Part shown: positions 16,335 through 26,619 of the stretch, piece by piece
Numbering within the stretch: position 1 is the first letter of the stretch
How the letters are laid out: each line of letters starts with the position of its first letter
From: an uncultured Granulosicoccaceae bacterium
GTDB taxonomy: Bacteria > Pseudomonadota > Gammaproteobacteria > Granulosicoccales > Granulosicoccaceae
Assembly (NCBI GenBank): GCA_938035125.1
Contig: CALHNS010000056.1
Location: 1-36,151 of the forward strand
Length of the DNA: 36,151 nucleotides
Direction of reading: 5' to 3'
Notes under the pieces: model-generated
What the model saw: the letters and a program-made list of their open reading frames with translations, nothing else
Databases searched by the model: none
What the model was told of the DNA's origin: nothing
Program-made: the position numbers and the translations under genes

Positions 16335-17378
16335 ATGAAATTTTTAATATCCTTTGTCTTCTTTTTATTGATGACACCCACAGCTTTCGCTCAAAACACT
16401 GACTTTGCTGACTTATACGAAAAACATTCAGCCTCAGTGGTCACGATATACACAGCCACCTTATCAAATAAGCAAGGCAAGCCATCAGCTGCACGCGGTG
16501 TGGGTTCAGGCGTTGTTATCGAAAACGATCAAATTTTAACAGCCGCACACGTTGTGGACGATGCCAACATTATTGAAGTGTTGTTTACTGATGGGCAACG
16601 CATACGTGCTAAGGTTATTTCATCATTAGAAGCAAGTGATGTTGCCTTACTGCAATTAGATAAACCTCACCCTAATCCAACAGTTGCTGTGCTCGCAGAT
16701 TCGGATGAAGCCAGAATTGGCAGCAAGGTTTTCATTATCGGCTCCCCTTTTGGTATTTCACAAACACTTAGCGTGGGGCATCTGTCTGGTCGTATGGATC
16801 GCGGTGTGTTGGCAGGTGGTACTTCCATTGAATTTTTACAAACCGACACGGCGATTAATCAAGGAAATTCTGGTGGCCCAATGTTTAACACCGACGGTGA
16901 AGTTATTGGTGTTGTCAGTTTCATTTTGACTAAAAGTGGTGGCTTTGACGGCATTGGTTTTGCCACATCCAGTAACACCGCCAAACAAGCACTGATGGAA
17001 AGCTCTGGCGTACTTGCAGGGTTTGAAGGCATCATGTTAGACGAACGAATCGCAGCGTTGTTGAATTTCCCTGGCCCTGGCATGTTGGTACAACGTGTGG
17101 TTGATGACTCTATCGTGGGTGAAGCAGGCTTAAAGGCTGGGAGCATTCCTGCGCAAATTGGCGAACACAATTTATTACTCGGGGGCGATTTTATCTTAGA
17201 AATAAATGGGGTCGTTTGCCGAACCCCACATGATTTTGATCTTGTAAAAACCTCAACACTAAGCCTTGATGAAGAAGCTTATGCCATCAGCGTGTTTAGA
17301 AATGGTGAAGTCGTTGAACTGAATACCGCGGGTGCGACAGACTTTGCAACGAGCTTGACCGGGCTGCATGCACATTAA
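16335..17378 (+). CDS. HtrA/Deg-like periplasmic serine protease, copy 2 (tandem paralogue)
   Basis: A 347-residue paralogue of the preceding gene. It aligns without gaps through residue 180, with the same signal peptide end (AFA-Q) and triad at identical positions H72, D102 and S179, then one PDZ-like domain (GFEGIMLDERI, GGDFILEINGV). Sequence differs most at residues 40-55, 154-163 and the C-terminus, which is shorter here. It has a clear ribosome-binding site (AAGGAG, 8 bases before ATG), unlike copy 1, and lies 148 bases downstream of it. Both copies appear functional, so the pair arose by local duplication and has diverged under constraint. Confidence 0.9.
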   Translation: MKFLISFVFFLLMTPTAFAQNTDFADLYEKHSASVVTIYTATLSNKQGKPSAARGVGSGVVIENDQILTAAHVVDDANIIEVLFTDGQRIRAKVISSLEASDVALLQLDKPHPNPTVAVLADSDEARIGSKVFIIGSPFGISQTLSVGHLSGRMDRGVLAGGTSIEFLQTDTAINQGNSGGPMFNTDGEVIGVVSFILTKSGGFDGIGFATSSNTAKQALMESSGVLAGFEGIMLDERIAALLNFPGPGMLVQRVVDDSIVGEAGLKAGSIPAQIGEHNLLLGGDFILEINGVVCRTPHDFDLVKTSTLSLDEEAYAISVFRNGEVVELNTAGATDFATSLTGLHAH

Positions 17379-17393
17379 AAATTCAGCACCTGA

Positions 17394-17879
17394 CTACAAC
17401 AAATTGATTTGCATTAATCGACCGGAGCCGTACTCATCACCTAAAGCGTAATCTTTAAAGCCATATTTTTCATATGCCCTTCGCGCATTATCATTACCAT
17501 CAAGCACTTCCAGTGTCACTTTACAACAGCGACGCTCACGCGCAATTTGTTCTACAAACATTAACATGGCTTGGCTTGCTCCGTTCCTTCGAGCCTCTGG
17601 CAACACCATCAAATCATGAATATTGATTAATGGACGACAGGCAAACGTTGAAAAGCCTTGAAAACAATTCGCCAAACCAACCGCTTTTTCTCCGTCATAA
17701 ACTAACACTGAAAACGCTCCAGGCACCTCTTTTAAAGCAGACACCAAATTGTCTTTAGCAAATACGGGCAACGGCTCGCCACCGCCTAATGGATCTTGAG
17801 CGTAAGAATCTAACAACGTCACCACCGTTGCGGCGTGAGTATCGTTATTGTAATCAGCAAGTATTGTTTTTAAATCCAT
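17394..17879 (-). CDS. GNAT family N-acetyltransferase
   Basis: A 161-residue single-domain acetyl-CoA-dependent acetyltransferase. The acetyl-CoA loop is at residues 93-102 (LPEARRNGAS, a variant of R-x-x-G-x-G/A) preceded by the strand INIHDLMV and followed by helix QAMLMFVEQIA. The motif B region LEVLDGNDNARRAYEKYGF is well conserved, which favours small-molecule or peptide N-terminal acetylation; the substrate cannot be told. It lies downstream of rarA on the same strand, 68 bases after its stop, and ends 15 bases from the convergent protease gene. Confidence 0.9.
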   Translation of the reverse strand: MDLKTILADYNNDTHAATVVTLLDSYAQDPLGGGEPLPVFAKDNLVSALKEVPGAFSVLVYDGEKAVGLANCFQGFSTFACRPLINIHDLMVLPEARRNGASQAMLMFVEQIARERRCCKVTLEVLDGNDNARRAYEKYGFKDYALGDEYGSGRLMQINLL

Positions 17880-17947
17880 ATTTATCGTCCCTCTTCGGTG
17901 TTGTTCATTTGGTGTTTTAAGTTCGTCTGAGTAGCTTCGTGTCTCGA

Positions 17948-19333
17948 TTATTCTTTAGCGTTAGGTGAAGCTACGCGATTCCGTTCACGCAAGGTATTTA
18001 ACCTTTCTGAAATTCGAATCTCCAACCCCCTTTCCACAGGCTCATAAAAATGGGGCGGGTTTAGGGTATCTGGAAAATAATTTACACCAGCAGCAAACCC
18101 ATCGACCTCATCGTGAGCATACCGGTAACCACTGCCGTGCCCTAGTTCTTTCATTAAGTTTGTTGGTGCGTTTCGTAATTCCATCGGCACAGGTTGAGTG
18201 CCGGTTTCTTTAACGTAGTGCATGGCTTGTTTAAACGCAGAATACACCGCATTACTTTTCGGAGCACAGGCCATGAACACAACCGCATGGGCTAAGGCGA
18301 GCTCTCCTTCTGGGCTGCCTAAGCGTTGCAAACTATCCCACGCATAGGTGGCTAAGGATGCGGCTCTTGGGTCGGCGTTGCCAATGTCTTCAGAGGCAAA
18401 ACGTAAGGTTCTTCTTGCTATGTACAAGGGATCGCAGCCACCGTCTAGCATCCGGCACAACCAATACAGTGCAGCGTCTGGGTCAGAACCTCGCATGGAT
18501 TTATGCAGTGCAGAGATTTGATCGTAGAATTGATCCCCACCCTTATCAAATTGCCGAAAGCTGTCGCGCGTTACTTCTTGCAATACGGATTCATCGATAA
18601 GGCGAACGGTCTCGCCCTCTACTTCGATTAACTTTGCACAATCGGATGCCAGCTCCAGTAATACCAACGCATGACGGGCATCGCCGTCCGCAATGGCAGC
18701 TAAAGCATCTCGATGCTCATCACTCATACGAATGTTGTGTGCACCAAGGCCTCGTTGTTCATCGGCAAGGGCGGTATCAATAACCTGGCGCAGATCAGTG
18801 GCGGTTAAATGTTTTAGCACGTATACGCGCACACGAGATAAGAGTGCGTTGTTCAGTTCAAACGACGGATTCTCTGTTGTGGCACCCACAAACACTATGG
18901 TGCCATCTTCAACATGAGGCAGAAAGGCATCTTGTTGGGCTTTATTAAATCGATGCACTTCATCAACGAACAGCACGGATCGCTTACCGTGCATTTGCTG
19001 CTGCTCTTTGGCTGTTGCCACACACGCACGTATGTCTTTAACGCCAGCTAACACAGCCGAGACACTCATAAATAGTGCATCGCATTCAGAGGCAATCATT
19101 CGTGCCAATGTCGTTTTTCCAGTACCCGGCGGGCCCCAAAACACCATTGAATGCAATCGGTTATTTTCTATCGCTTGGCGCAGCGTACTATCCGGGCCGA
19201 ACAAATGACTTTGGCCTGAAAATTCCGCTAAATTTTTAGGGCGCATACGATCAGCTAACGGGCGAAATAGCCCATCGGCTGCAGGTGATGCAGGTGCATC
19301 AAATAAACTGGATTGGCCGTTCGGATCGCTCAT
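17948..19333 (-). CDS. rarA: Replication-associated recombination protein A (AAA+ ATPase)
   Basis: RarA/MgsA acts at stalled replication forks and on single-stranded DNA gaps with SSB. The 461-residue product has an N-terminal RPKNLAEFSGQ segment, Walker A GPPGTGKTT at 67-75, Walker B LFVDEVHRF with D124-E125, and sensor ATTENPSFELNNALLSR. The C-terminal MgsA tetramerisation part is visible in YWLCRMLDGGCDP, RRTLRFASEDIGNADP and the ending YRYAHD. It follows lolA by 39 bases that contain two interleaved inverted repeats, and no good Shine-Dalgarno sits in the usual place before ATG 19333. Confidence 0.95.
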   Translation of the reverse strand: MSDPNGQSSLFDAPASPAADGLFRPLADRMRPKNLAEFSGQSHLFGPDSTLRQAIENNRLHSMVFWGPPGTGKTTLARMIASECDALFMSVSAVLAGVKDIRACVATAKEQQQMHGKRSVLFVDEVHRFNKAQQDAFLPHVEDGTIVFVGATTENPSFELNNALLSRVRVYVLKHLTATDLRQVIDTALADEQRGLGAHNIRMSDEHRDALAAIADGDARHALVLLELASDCAKLIEVEGETVRLIDESVLQEVTRDSFRQFDKGGDQFYDQISALHKSMRGSDPDAALYWLCRMLDGGCDPLYIARRTLRFASEDIGNADPRAASLATYAWDSLQRLGSPEGELALAHAVVFMACAPKSNAVYSAFKQAMHYVKETGTQPVPMELRNAPTNLMKELGHGSGYRYAHDEVDGFAAGVNYFPDTLNPPHFYEPVERGLEIRISERLNTLRERNRVASPNAKE

Positions 19334-19334
19334 A

Positions 19335-19374
19335 GGGGGTCAACCGGTGCGTAACCCCCAGAATAACACCGGTT
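19335..19374 (-). promoter_or_regulatory. Interleaved inverted repeats in the lolA-rarA leader
   Basis: In the mRNA, AACCGGUG (19374-19367) pairs with CACCGGUU (19349-19342), and GGGGGU (19359-19354) pairs with ACCCCC (19340-19335). The second helix begins inside the loop of the first and ends one base before the rarA AUG. The first helix includes the lolA stop codon. Only one base separates the two 3' arms, so a full pseudoknot is sterically doubtful and the helices are probably mutually exclusive. Confidence 0.5.
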
Positions 19375-20062
19375 ACTGACCGATAACGTCAACACCTGCA
19401 GGCACATTGAATACAAATACGGAATCGTCGATGGGAACGCCAGGTTTCATATTGGAAAACACAATTTGCGTAGCCTGACCGAAGTTATCACGAAGCTCCA
19501 TTGCGGCTAATCCTTGATTATTCAGCCCCACAAAAAGTGCTTCAAAATCGGCTCTGGTGGTGCGAGGAATCAATTCATACCATTCAATTCCTTCGGCCTC
19601 ACCCATCACCTTAACGGTGAATTCTTCATCTAACGGACGTGTGCCCATCAACAGCACCAACGGCGTGCCGCCAACTTTATCTTCTAAGGCGTTAACCGTT
19701 ACTTGTTCAAGATCTTGATCGAAAAGCCACAACTGCTTGCCATCAGACACCAATTGTTGTTTGTTCGGTGTTACGTATTGCCAAACAAATCGGCCTGGAC
19801 GTTTAAGTTGGATGGTGCCCGTGGACACTTGCAATGGGGTGGAATCGGCATCAAATAAAGTTTGCTCAAACCCCGCCATAAAGGTAGTGGTGTCTTGCAC
19901 AAAGGATTGCAAACGAGAACCGTCAGCCGCCGCTTGTGTTGAGATTATGCTGCCAGTTAGCAACAACGCAGCACCAAGGGTGCGCGATATAGTTTTAGGT
20001 AAGACTGATGGTAATGCGTTAAGCAAACTGTATTTTCCTAACTGAAAAATCTGATTGTGCAT
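19373..20062 (-). CDS. lolA: Outer-membrane lipoprotein carrier protein LolA
   Basis: Periplasmic chaperone that takes lipoproteins from LolCDE to LolB at the outer membrane. The 229-residue product has a long N-terminal region with hydrophobic core LGAALLLTGSIIS and cleavage near QAAA-DG, then the LolA fold: GTIQLKRPGRFVWQY, LVSDGKQLWLFDQDLEQV and a closing SVFVFNVPAGVDVI. The frame is open to 20191, but ATG 20062 has AGGGA a few bases upstream and begins before the signal peptide; the longer form would overlap ftsK. It follows ftsK by 67 bases and precedes rarA, an ftsK-lolA-rarA order common in gammaproteobacteria. Confidence 0.93.
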   Translation of the reverse strand: MHNQIFQLGKYSLLNALPSVLPKTISRTLGAALLLTGSIISTQAAADGSRLQSFVQDTTTFMAGFEQTLFDADSTPLQVSTGTIQLKRPGRFVWQYVTPNKQQLVSDGKQLWLFDQDLEQVTVNALEDKVGGTPLVLLMGTRPLDEEFTVKVMGEAEGIEWYELIPRTTRADFEALFVGLNNQGLAAMELRDNFGQATQIVFSNMKPGVPIDDSVFVFNVPAGVDVIGQ

Positions 20063-20129
20063 ACTGAATTCCCTACCGCTAACGGCAACAATAAGCGCTA
20101 CTGCGCTAACCACGCAATCCTTGGACCAT

Positions 20130-23100
20130 TTAAACCGGTGGAGGTGCCAAAACTTCTCTGGTGCCGTTAGATTGCACCGGGCTGATGACACCGGCTGCCT
20201 CCATTTCTTCGATCATGGTTGCCGCTCGGTTATAGCCGATTTTCAAGCGCCGCTGAACGTAGGAGATTGATGCACGGCGGCTTTCGGTTACCACCGCCAC
20301 TGCTTGATCGTACAGCACATCTTGTTCACCCGCCCCGCCTTCTTTATCACCGCCGGAAAGACCTGGAATGTGAACTTGTGATTCATTCAGTATTTCTTCA
20401 ATGTAATTCGGCTCACCCATCTCTTTAATATGAGCCACCACATTGTGCACTTCGTGATCATCAACAAAGGCACCGTGCACACGCATCGGTAATCCTGTGC
20501 CTGGCGGCAGGTAAAGCATGTCACCGTGGCCTAATAAACTCTCCGCACCGCCTTGATCAAGAATGGTGCGTGAATCAATTTTTTGTGACACTTGAAACGC
20601 GATACGAGTGGGTATATTGGCTTTGATTAGTCCGGTAATCACATCTACCGATGGGCGCTGTGTTGCAAGAATTAAATGAATGCCTGCGGCTCGCGCTTTT
20701 TGCGCAATTCGCGCAATCATCTCTTCGGCCTTTTTGCCCACTTGCATCATCATGTCGGCAAATTCATCCACCACCACCACAATGAACGGCATATGTTCAA
20801 GCGTGGGAGGTGCAGCGGTAGGATCTAAACTTTTCTCTGCTTGATATAAAGGATCCACTATCGGTGTGCCAGCGGCTTCAGCCTCTTTCAGCTTTTTATT
20901 AAACCCTGTGATGTTACGAACCTTAAGTTCTGCCATTAATTCATAACGGCGCTCCATCTCCCCAACACACCAACGTAGCGCATTAGCTGCCTCACTCATG
21001 TCGGTTACAACCGGTGCCAGTAAGTGCGGAATGCCGTCGTATACGTTTAGTTCCAGCATTTTCGGATCGATTAAAATCATGCGCACATCGTTAGGTTTTG
21101 CTTTATACAACAAGCTCACTAACATGGCGTTAACGCCCACTGATTTACCAGAACCTGTGGTACCTGCCACTAATAAGTGTGGCATTTTGCCTAAATCGGC
21201 CGTAACCACTTGGCCACTGATGTCTTTACCTAACGCCATCGTTAGCACCGAATCTTTATCGGCATAAGCCGGTGCTTGAATCACTTCTGACAGCTGAACA
21301 ATTTCACGTGAATCGTTCGGAATTTCAATACCAATGGTAGATTTACCAGGAATGACTTCCACCACGCGCACACTAACAATGGATAACGAACGCGCTAAAT
21401 CTTGCGATAAGTTCGTTATGCGGCTGGCCTTAATCCCAGGTGCTGGTTGCATTTCAAAACGCGTGATAACAGGCCCAGGCTGAACAGCAACCACTTCAAC
21501 ACTGATACGAAATTCAGCTAACTTCTCTTCAAGTAACCGTGACAGCGTTTCAAGTTCAGCTTCGGTGAACCCTGGACGCTGCGGCGATGGCGCATCTAAT
21601 AAAGACAACGCCGGTAATTCAGAATCAGGAAGATCCAGCGTCATCTTGGTTTGCCGAACATCGGCAGCCGACGGCGCACGCTCTTTGATGGCGATTTTTT
21701 TCTTTCTCGGAGCACCTGCTCCTGCATTTTCAGCAATCGGTGCGGCATTGCCCGCTGCAATCGAAGGATTAACAGCAGCAGGTGCTGCAACCGGCGCATC
21801 GGTATTTCCGGAGCCTGTATTGACAGAGCCTGTATTTGCAGCGCTAGATGCTTTAACCGCTGCCAAAGCAGCAGCAGCTTTTGCAGCAGCATCGGCTGCA
21901 ACTTGTGCAGCGGCGGCATGTGCATGAGCGGTTGCTACCGCATCGTTTGGATCCACGGCAGCAGCTGTTGATGCAGCCGTTGTAGCACTCGACGCTGTTG
22001 CATGCTTAGATGCAGCATCAGATGCCGTTTGCGTTTGAGCTGCTGTGGCGGTTTTAGGTTGGGCGCGCTGGTCATTAATGGCATGCTGGGTGCGCTGCGC
22101 AAGGCTTAATGCAGCAGAGCCATCATCACCTGTCAATCCATCTAACAATGCATCTTTGGGTTTAGATTTTTTCGAAGCTTTTGACCCAAACAAAGCACTT
22201 ATTTTTCCGAAAGCCCCTTTCACACCCGATCTGTCATCGGATTTTAAATGAGCCGATGTTGTGGTGGGACCCGTTGCATCCATCTCTCCACCGGGCCATT
22301 CCATTGAATCCAGTTCGTTATCTAAACGATCATAATCTGCGCTGCCAATAGCTGGTTTGTTAGAGCGACTTTTTGCATTCTCTTTAGCGTTAGCAAGGGC
22401 GACAGCCAGTGGGTTTTTCGGTGGCGCATCAACAATGTGATCATCGTAGGCTTCCTCATCGTGTTCGGCTTGAAGATGCTCTTCTCGGGCTTGCCTGGCT
22501 TGTTTGATTTTTGCACGTTCTGACTGTGCATCACCCACCGATGCGAACAGGCCTGCGCACTTGTCAATACCACTAACGATGCCTGCACCAACCCATTCGA
22601 TTACGCGCAACCAAGAGGTACCAAACGCAAGCGTAAGAGAGGCAAAAAATAAGAACACCAAAAATATTGTAGTGCCGAAAGGACCAAGAAAACTGATTAG
22701 CCACCACGCCGCAGAAGAGCCTAAGATGCCGCCGCCAAAACTGCCACGGGGTAACGAACCTTCCGGCACGGCAAAGTGCAGATCGGCTAAACCGCTGGCA
22801 CTCATGAGCATGGCAACGATGCCAAGAATTCGTAGAAACGCAAACGGGCGATAACCTGCAGGCAAACGGCGAGTGCGCGTATCTCGGAACAACAAATAAC
22901 CTGCGCCAAAACACAGCAAAGGAATCAAGTACGCCATGTAACCAAATAGGAAATACGCAGAATCTGCGAACATGGCACCCACAGGGCCCATGCTGTTGTT
23001 GATACTGCTGCTGTTGCCTGTGTGCGTCCAACCGGGGTCTGTTTGGTCAAAACTTGCCAACGCCAGTAGCGCCACTAGACCAAAAAAGAAGCACAACAGC

Positions 23101-23351
23101 CCAGTTACTTCGCGCAGCCTGCGTGACATTTGCGAAATGGCGGCCTTTTGCAGCAATAGATCTTCTGCTCGAAGGCGCGAATCGTTGGCAGCTCGCCCAG
23201 CCCCGGATGCACCACGAGCGCTAGAGGCTTTGGATTTATTTGAGCCTGCAGCACGCGAGCGCGCGGTTGCAGGGCGCGCGGCCGCTTTTTTCTTCGACGC
23301 GATTTTTTTGCGCTTAGATACCGCTGCGCGTTTTTTAGTTGCTTGAGCCAA
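20130..23351 (-). CDS. ftsK: DNA translocase FtsK with Lys/Ala-rich N-terminal extension
   Basis: Septal DNA pump that resolves chromosome dimers and clears the division site. From TTG 23351 the product is 1073 residues: a Lys/Arg/Ala-rich stretch (2-55), hydrophobic segments at about 83-99, 130-154, 172-186 and 215-243, a low-complexity Ala-rich linker (about 270-560), the motor domain with Walker A GTTGSGKS (730-737) and Walker B VVVVDEF (859-864, D862-E863), and a gamma winged-helix domain (about 1012-1070) that reads KOPS sites. ATG 23129 (residue 75) is an alternative start giving a more standard cytoplasmic tail before the first membrane helix, but neither start has a strong ribosome-binding site. 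First gene of ftsK-lolA-rarA. Confidence 0.93.
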   Translation of the reverse strand: MAQATKKRAAVSKRKKIASKKKAAARPATARSRAAGSNKSKASSARGASGAGRAANDSRLRAEDLLLQKAAISQMSRRLREVTGLLCFFFGLVALLALASFDQTDPGWTHTGNSSSINNSMGPVGAMFADSAYFLFGYMAYLIPLLCFGAGYLLFRDTRTRRLPAGYRPFAFLRILGIVAMLMSASGLADLHFAVPEGSLPRGSFGGGILGSSAAWWLISFLGPFGTTIFLVFLFFASLTLAFGTSWLRVIEWVGAGIVSGIDKCAGLFASVGDAQSERAKIKQARQAREEHLQAEHDEEAYDDHIVDAPPKNPLAVALANAKENAKSRSNKPAIGSADYDRLDNELDSMEWPGGEMDATGPTTTSAHLKSDDRSGVKGAFGKISALFGSKASKKSKPKDALLDGLTGDDGSAALSLAQRTQHAINDQRAQPKTATAAQTQTASDAASKHATASSATTAASTAAAVDPNDAVATAHAHAAAAQVAADAAAKAAAALAAVKASSAANTGSVNTGSGNTDAPVAAPAAVNPSIAAGNAAPIAENAGAGAPRKKKIAIKERAPSAADVRQTKMTLDLPDSELPALSLLDAPSPQRPGFTEAELETLSRLLEEKLAEFRISVEVVAVQPGPVITRFEMQPAPGIKASRITNLSQDLARSLSIVSVRVVEVIPGKSTIGIEIPNDSREIVQLSEVIQAPAYADKDSVLTMALGKDISGQVVTADLGKMPHLLVAGTTGSGKSVGVNAMLVSLLYKAKPNDVRMILIDPKMLELNVYDGIPHLLAPVVTDMSEAANALRWCVGEMERRYELMAELKVRNITGFNKKLKEAEAAGTPIVDPLYQAEKSLDPTAAPPTLEHMPFIVVVVDEFADMMMQVGKKAEEMIARIAQKARAAGIHLILATQRPSVDVITGLIKANIPTRIAFQVSQKIDSRTILDQGGAESLLGHGDMLYLPPGTGLPMRVHGAFVDDHEVHNVVAHIKEMGEPNYIEEILNESQVHIPGLSGGDKEGGAGEQDVLYDQAVAVVTESRRASISYVQRRLKIGYNRAATMIEEMEAAGVISPVQSNGTREVLAPPPV

Positions 23352-23421
23352 TACGGGTTCCGGATTACGAAGGCGTTTTCAGTGCCTGAGGCGCACTGTT
23401 CAAGGGCTTAGTAAAGTGTAG

Positions 23422-24479
<1,058 letters not shown>

Positions 24480-24480
<1 letters not shown>

Positions 24481-25877
24481 TGAGCTTAACGCTCGAAATT
24501 CGCAGCAGTTTAGAGTCGGTTTCAGCCGAACAATGGAACGCGTTAAACAACGACGGCAACCCGTTTGTGCGCTACGAGTTTCTGTATGGTTTAGAAGTTA
24601 CCGATTGCTTGGGCGCTGAGAAAGGTTGGTATCCGCAATACTTCTTACTGTGGCAAGAAACTGAATCATCAGCCGATGTAGAAGACGACTTTGGTGAACT
24701 GGTTGCCGCGATGCCCACCTACATCAAGACGCATTCCTATGGTGAGTTCGTTTTTGATTGGGCGTGGGCTGAAGCTTATCAGCGTCACGGCGACGACTAC
24801 TATCCGAAACTGATTTGTGCGGTCCCCTTCACGCCCGCAACCGGCCCTCGTCTATTGGTAAGAGATGACCAACCGTTCGAGGCGATTGTGAATGTCTTGG
24901 TGAACACCGCTTGCCAATTTGCAAATGATCAGAAATTCAGCAGCGTACATTGGTTGTTCACCAACCCTAAAGACTGCATGGCTTTGTGCGGCAGCACCGA
25001 GCGCTTGCCGAACGGTGAGATGAATTTAATGGACAAGCCTTCGGCTGATGACTATCGCTTTAAAGCGATGATGGACAAAGCGCAGCAAGAAACTGAAACG
25101 CATGCTAACTCAGATCCAGAAAGTGAGGCAGAGGCAGAGTCGAGTGCCCAAGCCAAAAAACCGCAATTGCTTCGGCGCATGGATTGCCAATACCATTGGC
25201 AAAACAATGGCTATCAGTCCTTCGACGATTTTCTAAGCCAATGCACCTCCAAACGACGAAAAACCTTACGCCGCGAACGTCGTTACGTTACCGATGCAGG
25301 CATCCGATTGGAGCGCCGCAGCGGCAGCTCTTTATCTGAGCAGGAATGGCGATGGGTGCACGAATTCTACGAAGCCACGTTTGAATTGAAATGGGGCAAC
25401 CCTTCCCTTACACGCGAATTCTTCATTCGAATGGGGTCCACTTTCGGAGAAAACACCCTAATCGTATTCGCTTACGACCCGAATGATGAACAGCCAGAGG
25501 TGCCTGTGGCGTGCTCAATTATGTTCCACGGCGGAAACTGTCTATACGGAAGATTTTGGGGATGTCGCAAAGAGCATCATTGCTTACACTTTGAAGCCTG
25601 CTACTATCAAGGCATAGAACATTGCATTGAGAAAAATATCACACGTTTTGAGCCTGGAGCACAGGGAGAGCACAAGATTACGCGTGGATTTGTGCCCACG
25701 CTGACCGAGTCGGCCCACTACATAGTTCATTCGGGTTTTTGCGACGCCATCCAACGTTACCTCGCAGAAGAGAAAATCCATGTAAGACAGAGGTGCACAG
25801 GCCTTTCGGATTTGTTACCTTTTAAGTCTACGATTACAGCACCGCACGACCATGCCAATTCCGTTCATATCACCTGA
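24480..25877 (+). CDS. FemAB/GNAT-like protein (DUF482/COG3146 family) with acidic insert
   Basis: A 465-residue protein of the acyltransferase superfamily often annotated GNAT or peptidogalycan-like. The family fingerprint is present: YEFLYGLE near the start, MPTYIKTHSYGEFVFDWAWA, LSQCTSKRRKTLRRERR (substrate-loop region), the histidine-rich HHCLHFEACYYQGIEHC and the near-invariant EPGAQGEHK (391-399) followed by RGF-P. Residues about 204-232 are an acidic, Ala/Glu-rich stretch that looks like an insertion between the N-terminal and C-terminal halves. No reaction is established for the family. ATG overlaps the trxB stop, and the end overlaps aat by 26 bases, so tight co-expression is expected. 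Confidence 0.87.
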
Positions 25878-26586
25878 CGACGAACACACGCCCTTCCCGG
25901 ACGTAAGCGTTGCGCTAGAAGAGCCCAACGGGTTGCTGATGGCGGGTGGTTCCTTGAGCGTGCGGCGCCTAGTCGATGCGTACTGCTGTGGTGTGTTTCC
26001 GTGGTACGAGGAAGGCGAACCCATTCTGTGGTGGTCACCCGATCCTCGCTGTGTTCTGCAACCTAAGAACATCAAAATTTCACGCTCGTTACGTAAAACC
26101 TTACGCAGCGGCAAATACGAAGTTACCGAGAATTTAGCCTACCGCGAAGTGATGAAGCAGTGCGGCGCGCCTCGCGCTGGAAGCACAGGCACTTGGGTAA
26201 CGGATGCCATGATTGCGGCCTACTGCAAGTTAAATACTTTGGGCATCGCAAAATCTTTGGAAGTGTGGGAAGGCCACCGATTAGTGGGTGGCTTATACGG
26301 CATTGAAGTGGGGGATGTGTTTGTGGGCGAATCTATGTTTTCCCGAGCTAACGATGCCTCCAAAGCAGCCTTTGTGCATTTGGCTCAATGCGGGCGTTAC
26401 CAGCTTATCGACTGCCAGTTGGAAACGGCACATTTAAAAAGCCTAGGGGCTGAATCCATCAGCCGGCTTGACTACTTACGTTACCTAAAAGAATACGGCC
26501 GTATGCCAAGCGCCTTACTGCCAGAAGTCTTTGGCAGTAATGCAGGTTCTAGTTTTAATTACTTGGGCGTACAGCAAAGCTCTTAA
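25852..26586 (+). CDS. aat: Leucyl/phenylalanyl-tRNA--protein transferase
   Basis: Attaches Leu or Phe to proteins with N-terminal Arg or Lys, marking them for ClpAPS in the N-degron pathway. The 244-residue length is standard. Clear motifs are GLLMAGGSLSVRRLVDAYCCGVFPWY, WWSPDPRCVL, GTWVTDAMIAAYCKLN, GGLYGIEVGDVFVGESMFS and a closing CQLETAHLKSLGA. It starts inside the last codons of the preceding gene and lacks a recognisable ribosome-binding site, which suggests coupled translation. The usual partner gene for arginyltransferase (bpt) does not follow; the next gene is convergent thrC. Confidence 0.96.
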   Translation: MPIPFISPDDEHTPFPDVSVALEEPNGLLMAGGSLSVRRLVDAYCCGVFPWYEEGEPILWWSPDPRCVLQPKNIKISRSLRKTLRSGKYEVTENLAYREVMKQCGAPRAGSTGTWVTDAMIAAYCKLNTLGIAKSLEVWEGHRLVGGLYGIEVGDVFVGESMFSRANDASKAAFVHLAQCGRYQLIDCQLETAHLKSLGAESISRLDYLRYLKEYGRMPSALLPEVFGSNAGSSFNYLGVQQSS

Positions 26587-26619
26587 AAACGTACTAGCAC
26601 GGCCATCCCGTTTCAAATT

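Noticed and set aside
21565..21971. Open frames opposite the ftsK linker (Ala- and Ser/Cys-rich)
   Set aside because: They mirror the Ala-rich low-complexity linker of ftsK on the other strand; no start signal or family features.
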